DNA of 35,665 nt from Nymphaea colorata (lineage: Eukaryota; Streptophyta; Magnoliopsida; Nymphaeales; Nymphaeaceae): assembly GCF_008831285.2 (NCBI RefSeq), contig NW_022204668.1:1-35665 (forward strand), in the 5' to 3' direction. The position numbers and the translations under genes are program-made. The notes under the pieces were generated by a model. It was not told the DNA's origin, ran no database searches, and saw nothing but the letters and a program-made list of their open reading frames with translations. How positions within the stretch are numbered: the stretch's first letter is position 1; each line of letters starts with the position of its first letter. Below are positions 10,071-18,114 of this stretch, one piece after another.

Positions 10071-10416
10071 ATCCTTACTATTTCGCAGATCAATTGTTTT
10101 TATCGCATAATATTCGATGGTAATAAACAAATAAAAGGGCCGACGCACTGCAGTGCGGGACAGACCCCATAGGCAGATAGAATCCATTCTTTTGGAGTCC
10201 TTAGTGCCTCTCCTGGAGTGGTAAATACCAAGATATGCCCAATATTTTTGTTTGTAGAGAACGGACCCATTCATAATAAGGGACCGAAAGCGTCAGGACA
10301 GGGTATGTTTGGGGCGGGTGTCTTGATCTTTGTGTATAGGATTTATTGCCAAAAACGTACATGCTATATCGATATTATATTAATTATTTTTCAAAACTAG
10401 TAGCTTACAACAGATC
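10071..10416. other. Intergenic, 346 bp, between transporter and kinase genes
   Basis: It contains a more GC-rich core (about 10135-10230) with a 12-bp palindrome at 10145-10156, flanked by AT-rich DNA. A 70-codon TGA-only reading frame covers most of it (separate entry). No tRNA or recognised structural RNA was seen. Confidence 0.4.
10117..10326 (+). CDS. Possible small protein, weak evidence
   Basis: ATG 10117 to TGA 10324-10326 gives 69 residues, basic with a hydrophobic middle (ILLESLVPLLEW). With TGA as the only stop, frames of this length arise often by chance, and nothing in it was recognised. It is listed because it fills the only compositionally raised part of this gap. It could equally be the leader of the kinase gene or a noncoding RNA. 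Confidence 0.2.
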
Positions 10417-11655
10417 ATGGGCCAGTGCGTTTCCGAAACATAAAGGGCAAAGGAATGCCCCAAATCTGGCAGTCTTAGGGGCTGCTACAAGATAGAGGAT
10501 TTCAAATTGTTGAAGATAGTGGGCAGGGGTGGTTTCAGCAGGGTGTGGAAAGTGGAGTAAAAGAAATCTGGTCGTTTCTTTGCGCTCAAGGTGATGAGCA
10601 AGGCCAAAATCATCGCAAAGAAAAGCGTCAAGGCCGTCCTGCTCGAACGCATCATACTCACGCGATTAATGGAAGCAGGAAGCAGCAGCATCGTCAACAT
10701 GATTGCCTCGTTCCAAGACGACACAAACCTTTACCTTCTCATGGACTACCTCTAGGGACACTCCCTACGCTTCCACCTCAATAATGGCCTTCACTTCACT
10801 CCTCCACAGATACGTATTTATTGATCCACGCAGAATCCCTAATCTATGCTCTCCTGAAGGCGCTTGAGTACCTCTACAACCATCGTGTGGTGCACCGGGA
10901 TATAAAGCCGGAGAATATTCTTTTCAATGGTTATGGTCAGCCTTTCCTAACAGACTTCGGAATTGCCTCTTATAATGAGAGTGAGATCTCTGACAGCAAC
11001 TCGGGGACGCTTGGTTACATGTCTCCGGAAGTGATGCAATCCCAGAGTCACTCCTACACTGCAGACTACTACGCAATTGGTGTGATCGCTTTCTAGCTCT
11101 TCCTGAAGCGTCGTCCCTTTGGGAGCTCAACCAAGGAGGACCTGATTAGGTAGACGGTAAAGACGGCCATAAATGGCGATAGCTTTCCCGAACTGTGCGG
11201 GATTCCTGCGGAGGCGCGGGACTTCATCGTTCGTGTAAATATATCGTGAGTCAGTTATTGGAGCGTAAGGCGCGGAGACGGTTAGGACACGAGGGGGGCA
11301 TTTCTGAGCTTTTGGGGCATCCTTGGTTTAGCAGCCTGCATTCAGACTCAAGTGATCCGATCTAATTGAATTATATCACATTTCCACCCAGCAATCCTTA
11401 AAATAGCCTCTCGCTCTCACTCGAAGAGGACCACTCCGCAGACTCAGCGGACACCCACATGAACTAACAAAATATCACCAAATTGCTACGCAGGGATCAT
11501 GTCCAGGGTATCAAAGATTATATCTAGAAATGTTCAGGTCGTTTAACTCCATGACCAATATCGATGCGCTCGCCAAAAGACGGAGAGGGTCGGAAAGATT
11601 GGAAAGATTATCGACTGAGTTCAGTCTGAAAAAAGTTCTAACTACTGTCAAGTGA
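10417..11655 (+). CDS. Myristoylation-motif Ser/Thr kinase, STK32/YANK-like, copy 1
   Basis: Exons 10417-10813, 10834-11234, 11255-11507 and 11528-11655, all introns 20 nt, give 393 codons. The protein begins MGQCVS, an N-myristoylation/palmitoylation motif as in STK32 kinases. Kinase landmarks: glycine loop GRGGFSRV, FALKVMSK (ATP lysine), HRDIKPEN, TDFGIASY, GYMSPEV, F-E-LFLKRRPF (Glu as UAG) and the AGC-like LLERKARRRLG before HPWF. All catalytic residues are present, so it should be active and membrane-tethered. The third intron restores a VQEMFRSFNS tail matching the [10 protein letters not shown] tail of the next gene. It lies in tandem with that paralogue, 162 bp apart, with matching intron positions. 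The substrate is unknown. Confidence 0.88.
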
Positions 11656-11817
11656 TACTATTCTTTTTGTATGGATTATCTGCGGTGGGATTATTATTAA
11701 TATCAAAGAATTAGTGGCGGAATGCGTCGGTTGGCTGGCGGTGGAAGCTATCATGAGATATAATTTCTCCCTGTTTGGGAAGCAATTAGATGACGATATA
11801 ATTTGGACTTAAAGTAA

Positions 11818-12995
11818 ATGGGTGCATGCACCTCCCACAAACATCGAAGATCATAAGAAGAACCCAGTAATGCCTAGCTTATTGCAGTGGATCGAGAGGA
11901 CTTCGTATTCGTCAGGGAGATGGGACGGGGAACCTTTGGAGCAGTGTGGAAGGTCATCGACCACGACACCAGATCCACCTACGCCATGAAAGTCATCGAC
12001 AAGGTCAGAGTGATCGCCAACAAGTGTATCAAGGCCACCGTCACCGAGAAACTCATCCTCGCCCACCTGTCCGAAGCCACTAACCCCTTTATCGTCAAAC
12101 TCCACGCCGCCTTCCAGGACCACCGCCACCTCTACCTCCTCATGGACTTCATCGAGGGCGACTCCCTCAGGAACTACCTCATCAGGGGTCTCTCTCTCCC
12201 CGAAACCGACATCAGTATGAATTGATCAACGGTAGAATGCCTTTGCTCTTGCATTTTGGGAGCATTATAGTGCCTCCGCTCTAACGGTATCATCCACAGG
12301 GACCTCAAGCCGGAAAACATCATCATCGACAAGAAGGGACGGCCGCTGCTGGTGGACTTCGGCATTTCCTCATTCTTTTCGGATGAGAATGCAGGGTAAT
12401 GCGGAGGCAGCATCGGCTACATGGCGCCCTAGCTCATCCTGGACCAAAACCACCGCTTCGAAGTGGACTATTTCTCCTTCGGGATCATCGTGTTTGAGCT
12501 GTTCTTCCAGAAGCGGCCCTATAGCAGTTTGAAACGGTCCGATTTCGTCAAATAAATCACGAAAAAACCCATGAAGGTTTAAAACTTCCCCGAGCTGGCC
12601 ACCATCAGTCCGTAAGCATGCGATTTCTTGGCAAAGGTAGAGAGTGAGTAATTTAGTTGCTGTAGAGGAAGCCAAGAAATCGATTGGGATGCCATGGTGT
12701 GGCAGAACTGAGAAATCATCCTTGGATGGTTAATAACAATGAAGTGATAAATACTGATTGGTCGGTATGTTGCAAGGAGAGAGCGCTAAAGAGCAAGGTC
12801 TCTTTCGCAGAGCAGCCCTAGTAGGTGGTCTACAACTAGCGGTAGTCCAACTTTGAAAGAATACTGGAACAGGGGTATATCCAAGGTAAAAACCAGCTAA
12901 TTTTAGAAGTATTCAAGGACTACAACTACACCCCAACCAAGAACCACCTGGCGCTATCCCCCCACCGCTCCGCCCCCCAAACAATCCCTATTTGA
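11818..12995 (+). CDS. Myristoylation-motif Ser/Thr kinase, STK32/YANK-like, copy 2
   Basis: Exons 11818-11866, 11888-12214, 12236-12636, 12657-12885 and 12907-12995 give 365 codons. Introns are 21, 21, 20 and 21 nt. The second is required because it contains an in-frame TGA. The first and last are in-frame 21-mers, inferred from GTA..AG form and, for the last, from matching the upstream paralogue. The start MGACTS resembles the MGANTS start of human STK32A. Landmarks: [28 protein letters not shown] (Glu = UAG), [24 protein letters not shown] (Glu = UAG, 12430-12432) and [11 protein letters not shown]. Active-site residues are complete. It probably arose by tandem duplication with the upstream kinase. 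Confidence 0.87.
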
Positions 12996-13271
12996 CACTA
13001 CTAATGTCACAATGATCATATACTATCTTTATCTTAGCTCACCTCCAAACCACCAAAAAACGAGCCGCCAGCAAACCAATCCCACATGATCTGACTCCAA
13101 TTTCCCATCAATCTATCCAATTTGTTTGCCTTTTTCGGCTCTTCAAAAATAGCCTAATCCAGCATGTGGATTTTACGTTTATTATCGTTATTAAGGCGGT
13201 TGATTGTTGATAATAGTGGAGGGGCGGTGAGGCATGATGTGTTGATTGATTGAAACGTATATACAATGAGG
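12996..13271. other. Convergent intergenic region, 276 bp
   Basis: This lies between the kinase stop and the stop of the minus-strand cyclin. It holds 3' flanks only. AT-rich patches are present and no gene, RNA or repeat was seen. Confidence 0.4.
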
Positions 13272-13833
13272 TCACTTGCTTTCGACTTCCTGGTTGGCGT
13301 CCCTGTAGGCCTCGAGGCGGTCCAGGTAGACCGTCAGTTCCTTGTCAGACACGAAGAGGTTGTAGTTCAGCTGCTTCAGCAACTATAGCTACAATGCGTT
13401 AATATCTATCTTTGAAATACCACCGATCTTAGCGTAGTATTCGTTCTTGTAGAAAAAGTCGTCCGCGAATTTGGCAGCCACCATCACCGTTGTTATTAGC
13501 AACCTGAATACCCTTACTCCTACCTGTGGACGCAATAGTAGTTCAGAACGAATCCCTACGAGCACTCCTGAAGCCGATCGATATAGATAAGCGAAACGAT
13601 GAAGATCGAATTGGAGCAATGCGCAAACTTCAGTATTCCTGCATATAGGGTGCATTACTTTTGAGATAGTCGGGCACCGAGATGGCGGGCGCCTCCTTGC
13701 AGTGGAAGGGAGAACTGCCGCGCTAGAGGTGGCGGGTGTCGTTGAGGATGTCGGTTAGCAGTCGGCTGATGAGGTCAATCAGCACTGCCTTATCGGCCAG
13801 CACAGCGCCTAACTGCCCCGATTAAAGTAACAT
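13272..13833 (-). CDS. PHO80/P-type (U-type) cyclin
   Basis: Three exons (13833-13659, 13638-13524, 13503-13272) with two 20-nt introns give 174 codons. The cyclin box shows PDYLKRILKFAHCSNS, the signature IVSLIYIDRL, NYYCVHRLLITTVMVAAKFADD (restored across the second intron) and YYAKIGGISKIDINALELELLKQLNYNLFV, the standard order of the PHO80/CycU family. Two UAG codons give the Glu residues of NALELELL, and one is a conserved acidic position. Such cyclins bind Pho85/CDK5-like kinases in nutrient or morphogenesis signalling. At 173 aa it is close to the usual minimal cyclin-box protein. The start ATG 13833 is the first in frame. No degradation box was seen. Confidence 0.9.
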
Positions 13834-14111
13834 AACCAAAAATATATAATCAACACGCAGTAGTATTTAACCACCCAACCCAACAACTCCATCAATCGTT
13901 AACGCTGTACCGACTAAGATGACCCCAAGTGAGTTAAAACGATATGGGGATTTAGAGATATTCAGCGGAAGTTTTTTGTTTCAAAATGACGGTTATTATT
14001 TTATTCTTCACTTTAACTCTTTGCTTTCTGGAGCAATATGAACTGTCTGTTAAAAATACTATTAGCTCTTGATTATGATGGATTAGTTTTATTTGATACT
14101 GCAATATTGTC
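13834..14111 (+). pseudogene. AT-rich spacer with a remnant of a duplicated gene (13933-14020)
   Basis: At 13933-14020 the DNA closely matches 14632-14720; both contain a cgatatggg..agatattcagcgg core about 170 bp upstream of a small four-Cys gene. Read as protein, both weakly resemble the part of the intact coiled-coil gene downstream of its ICGN segment (around 16090-16150). So this looks like a decayed 3' portion of a duplicated unit, now serving as upstream flank. No intact gene is present. Confidence 0.5.
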
Positions 14112-14456
14112 ATGGCTTAGTAAAAGCATAAGTAGACGGCCTAAAAGCCATAGAAAGGCTCCTAGGTTGGGAAGTTGACGAGCTCTATTGGCGTTTATCT
14201 CAAGAAGATGAAGATGAAATGCATTGATAAGTCTTCAAACTATGAGGAGTACGAGGAATGCTTCAACAAAAAAGCTGCACAATTCAAAAAAGACGTAATC
14301 GATCCAAGCCGTGATGAACTAATGGCCGTCGCTATCAAGACAGAACAATGCAGCAAGATGAAGTAAGGAAACTAAAAATGTCTCATCGAGTCAGTATTGT
14401 CGCTCAAGGAAATCGTTGCACGCCACAAACAAAAAGTGGAGAACTACGAACCATGA
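14112..14456 (+). CDS. Small four-cysteine helical protein, tandem copy 1
   Basis: 115 codons, no intron, ATG 14112 to TGA 14454-14456. The start MAEEKHKETAEKPEKG is charged and includes several reassigned codons. The core is CIDKSSNYEEYEEC (C-X12-C), then a helical linker, then CSKMKEGNEKC (C-X9-C). The paired-cysteine helical layout recalls coiled-coil-helix-coiled-coil-helix proteins of the mitochondrial intermembrane space, but the spacing is not the standard twin CX9C, so that is only a suggestion. It aligns along its length with the second copy at 14813-15169, including LT.S...Y...K, NY.EY..CF.KK and QC.KMKE. Composition is AT-rich compared with neighbouring genes. No signal or membrane segment. 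Confidence 0.75.
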
Positions 14457-14812
14457 TGATTGTATATGGCAATTCATATGATAATCATGAGTCTAAGATC
14501 AATTTGGAAAAAAATCAAAGACAGAAACAGAAAGTAACAGTATGGTTAGCTTATGGGCTTTTCAGTATGATAGATTAAGAAAGCAACAGATAATTGAAGA
14601 TATTTGCGGAAACTTAGGAGGATGTCATAATGCATTAAGACGATATGGGATTAAGAGATATTCAGCGGAAAAATTTTTGCTTAAAAATGACAGTTACTAT
14701 TTTATTTTTCGTTTTAGTTCAATTTGTCATGATGAGTATGAGCTGGGTATAAAGAGTATTATTTATCTCTTAATTATGATCAATTATTTATACTTGATAT
14801 CGTAAAAATATC
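14457..14812 (+). pseudogene. Decayed partial copy of the downstream coiled-coil gene
   Basis: 14512-14625 matches 15967-16090 of the intact gene, including the stretch encoding RQKQKV, the LYSTMD-like segment, QQMIEDICGN and flanking bases. In the frame of the intact gene the copy reads RQKQKVTVWLAYGLFSMID. It then loses one base after 'gat' at about 14573, which puts the QQIIEDICGN part out of frame. About 700 bp of the intact gene's 5' region have no counterpart here. The segment just after small gene 1 (ATGATG..YDN) matches the segment just after small gene 2, so the flanks of a deletion can be seen. The rest, to 14812, is the upstream flank of the second small gene. Confidence 0.75.
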
Positions 14813-15169
14813 ATGAACGAGTAAAAATAGAGCGCTGCGATCAAAAGATTGACATTCTAATTGTAGAAAGGGACACAATAGTTGACAAAATCTGTATTAG
14901 CTTATTATGAGAGAATGAAGAGTAACTGCCTTGCTAAGTCTGCTAACTATGATGAGTACTCAGACTGCTTCGATAAAAAGCACGAATAATTTAACGAAAA
15001 ATTAAAGAAGCAAACAGCCAAGGATATGCTATTCTTATCTATGAGGGTAGACTAATGCCAGAAGATGAAGTAGGAGAAATAAGAATAAAAGTGTTATGAT
15101 GATCTAAGAGTGCTGTTTACTAAAATGAACCAAAAGCATCGATAAAAATTGAAGAACTTAGAAGCATGA
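14813..15169 (+). CDS. Small four-cysteine helical protein, tandem copy 2
   Basis: 119 codons, ATG 14813 to TGA 15167-15169. Paralogue of the gene at 14112. Core: CLAKSANYDEYSDC (C-X12-C), linker with FDKKHEEFNEKL, then CQKMKEEKEEEKC (C-X11-C). Several of the Glu residues are UAA/UAG. First and second cysteine pairs, the NY.EY motif and the KMKE motif are conserved between copies, while the linker and tail have diverged, which suggests an old duplication with both copies still constrained. Its stop TGA overlaps an ATGATG that is in frame with the next gene. Predicted soluble and helical; function unknown. Confidence 0.75.
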
Positions 15170-15240
15170 TGGTTAGATATAACTAATGCTATGATAATGA
15201 TGGGTTTTCTTGTGAGATTGATGAGATAATATAATTATTG

Positions 15241-16869
15241 ATGTACTTGGGCGACGTGGGCGAGCTTTAGTCGCACCTCAACAACGACTGGACCATCATT
15301 TTCAAGCATGTCAAGACCATGGAGGACCTCCACTTCGACCTCCTCACCTACAACAAGCAAGTCCAGACCAAATAGCGCATCCAGGACGACGACCCCTTCA
15401 TCAAGGATTAAATTCTCCACCACCAGCAACGCATAGACTTCGCCCGCGAAGCCCTCCTCAACGTGACCAACGACCAAAATGAACTCATGAATAAATACTA
15501 AGCCTCGATCGTGTCCTTTGAAGAAATACTCAAATTGATGGGCAGAGTGGGCGCCAGATTGCTTTAAACCTACCAGTCCTCCATCGACAAGTCCAAGTCC
15601 CTCGATGACTAGCTCATGGATCGGCACCTTAAGATGAAAACAGCCCTCATACGCATACTCAACCAGAAGGATAAGATCAATTTGGAAGAAACCATCACGC
15701 TGGTCATCAACTACTCCAAGGCCAAACTGGAAAAGGAAGTGGAAAAATTGAAAAAAATTGTGGCGGCGCTTGAAAATGGAGACTATGAGAAAGCACAAGG
15801 ACAGTACATGTTCAAAGAAGTAAAGCCGAGTCCCCAGCCATAGAAGAAGCTGCCTCCTCCCGCTCCTTCTTCCAGCGTCTAAAAGAAGAAAATCTCTGTG
15901 GAGAAGGTCAAAGTATCCTCCGTAGGTCGGTAATAGCGATCTCCTCTTTGGGAATAGCTGAAAGCACAGGAAAAGATCAAAAGACAGAAGCAAAAAGTGG
16001 CATTACGGTTAGTGCATGGCCTTTACAGCACGATGGATCTGGCAAGACAACAGATGATTGAAGACATTTGCGGAAACTAGCGTGAAAAAGCTAAAAGACT
16101 TTACAACTAAATCTTCAGCAGGAATAAGTTCAACCACGATCAAATCGTTGCCTTTTAAGCCAAGAAAGAATAATTCCATCACAAGGTTCAACTTTTCAGA
16201 GCAGCTATGGAGCAGGAGAGCAAAAAAATTGCTGAAGCCATGCGCAAGCCTTCAGTGAAAAGGTAGAGGAAGAAACAGGACAATCTCAACTTCAGTAAGA
16301 TGGAAGTGGAGGAAAGCGAAGAGGAAAAACATGAAGAACTTGCTTAGAGCCGCAAATCCAACAGATACAGAATACAGTCTCCTAAATCAAAGGGAAAAAC
16401 TAACTAATACCCTATTCTCATTCAATGCTCACAAGAGAACTTCAACCACGTCAGATTTGAGTCCAATCAGAACCAATCGACCTATATGCGTCCAAACCGC
16501 AACAAGCTTCCCTTCCTCTACAGCCAAAACGTTAGCCAAGGCATCGGCAGAGCCAATTCGTTCGACCAGAAGCCTGACCTGAAGACAAAGGCCATATGGA
16601 ACGAAAGGAGTGAGAAAAAAGCAGAGGGAGAAGATATACTGAACCATTAGGCGCTGCTGATAAGGAACTAAAAGTCGAAGAGAGAGGAGAAATATTTGAA
16701 TCAACGAGCCAAAATGCCCCTAAAAAACATAGAAGTAAGAGTGGATGGAGTGATGAGGCAGGAAGAAACCGGAAAGCCTAGAAGTCTGAAGCCAAATCCA
16801 ATGTAATACACCTTCTACGTGAGGAGGACAAATCGCTTTTACGAACCCAACCACAACATCATTCTCTGA
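15241..16869 (+). CDS. Coiled-coil protein with basic, disordered C-terminal half, unknown function
   Basis: One exon of 543 codons ending TGA 16867-16869. Residues 1-190 are strongly helical with heptad character (for example EKEVEKLKKIVAAL). A Pro/Ser linker (KKLPPPAPSSS) follows, then a second helical part with RQKQKV and QQMIEDICGN, then a basic Ser/Asn/Gln-rich tail. About 30 UAA/UAG codons are in frame, so it is invisible under the standard code; the 252-aa antisense frame over the same bases is a shadow. GC-rich codon use starts sharply at ATG 15241. In-frame ATGs at 15166/15169 would add about 25 AT-rich codons. It was duplicated with the four-Cys gene: a broken copy lies at 14457-14720. 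Confidence 0.8.
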
Positions 16870-16991
16870 ATGGTCATTTTTAATATATTCTCTTTACTTT
16901 CATGGGGTGTATGATTTTATGGCTGCGCCAAAGAGTGAATAATTTTACATCTAAATCTTGTGTTATTTTTTATTTTCCCTAATAAAAGTAG

Positions 16992-18041
16992 ATGCGAGGA
17001 TCCTCTGTGGGCCTGCAGTAGCAGTTGGACCAACAGCTCAAAAACTAGTATCACGAGATATGCTTTAACCCCACAAAGCGAGACATCTTGCACAGACTCA
17101 TCGCCGATCCCCACACACCCCCGCCCCTCACATCCGACCGCAATCAAAATCCTTCACAGATCAACAACCACATGCTCCAGGAGTATATCAACTCCATATA
17201 TGACCACTATGGCATCGAAGACCCCATACGTCGCTAGTTCAGACTAGCCAAACGCAGCCTTGACATCCCCGCTCAATACTCACCCGAGAAGAGTCTAAAC
17301 CAGACGCAAATAACTGAAAGCGATAGGCTCACCCGCACTAAGAGGAAATTGATCAACTTGAAGGAAAGCTTCAAGCGGGACAGCTCGGACATTGTCTATT
17401 GCAGTCAGCTTATCCAAGGGCAACCGAATGACAACAACTCCCCTACTAATCGATCCAGACTCACTCGCCAGATCGGCTACAGGACCAAAGAAAAAATCCA
17501 CTTCAAGACACTCCCCAGAGAAGAAGGCCTAAGGCAGATTCCAAGGCCAATCGTAAAGCAAGAGTTCATAATGGATGGCACGGGGCATTCGAAAGTAGTA
17601 GTCAGATTCAACACGAGTGAGCCGCCTGTTCGCAAGGAAGTTCCAGTAGCTTTTAGATACTGTCCCATGTGCGAGGCGCCAGTGTTAGACTGCAACATCT
17701 ACCATCATGAAAACCAGTGCAGAGACATCCAGATGGCTTACAGGATGCCCTACGGTGAGATCTAAGCCATCATTATGCATAAAATCAAGCGGTTGTAGGG
17801 GTAAATCTCCAATGAATTTCTCATGAAAGAGTAAGGAAAAGCTGCTCAATAACTTAACCACCTTAAGCAATCAGTGAGACTGTGGATAGACCAGGGAGAT
17901 TCGCGTTCTTTGGAGAAGGTTAAAGGTGGATTTTAAAGCTACGCCTGCAATACATACGAGAAGATAAACAAGCTGAACTGGTTCAAGCGACTCTACAAGA
18001 CAGTGGCAAAGAAAAGGTCGCTCTAGTCTGCATTTAAGTGA
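16992..18041 (+). CDS. Protein with a single Rad18-type (UBZ-like) C2HC zinc finger
   Basis: One exon of 350 codons, ATG 16992 to TGA 18039-18041. Residues 1-200 are polar and low in recognisable structure, with Arg/Thr/Ser-rich stretches. At about residues 228-247 sits CPMCEAPVLDC..HHENQC, spacing C-X2-C-X11-H-X3-C, the same as UBZ4/Rad18-type fingers that bind ubiquitin, and also found in generic C2HC fingers. The C-terminal 100 residues are basic and helical, ending in a Lys/Arg-rich segment. There is no RING or other catalytic domain, so it is not Rad18 itself. Ubiquitin binding is inferred from spacing only. It converges with NOT1, 73 bp between stops. Confidence 0.75.
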
Positions 18042-18114
18042 GAATGATCTAATAATATATCCTTCACTACTTCATGTATAATTCATGATATCGAATGATT
18101 GATTGATGTTGTGA

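Noticed and set aside
10145-10156. 12-bp perfect palindrome as a possible structural RNA or binding site
   Set aside because: No longer hairpin or conserved RNA core could be built around it. Kept only as part of the intergenic note.
15235-15993. 252-residue standard-code frame on the minus strand
   Set aside because: It lies antisense to a 543-codon UGA-only frame on the plus strand that has coiled-coil heptads and a matching broken copy at 14512-14625. The minus frame has low-complexity Leu/Phe/Val sequence typical of a mirror of Glu/Lys-rich coding DNA.
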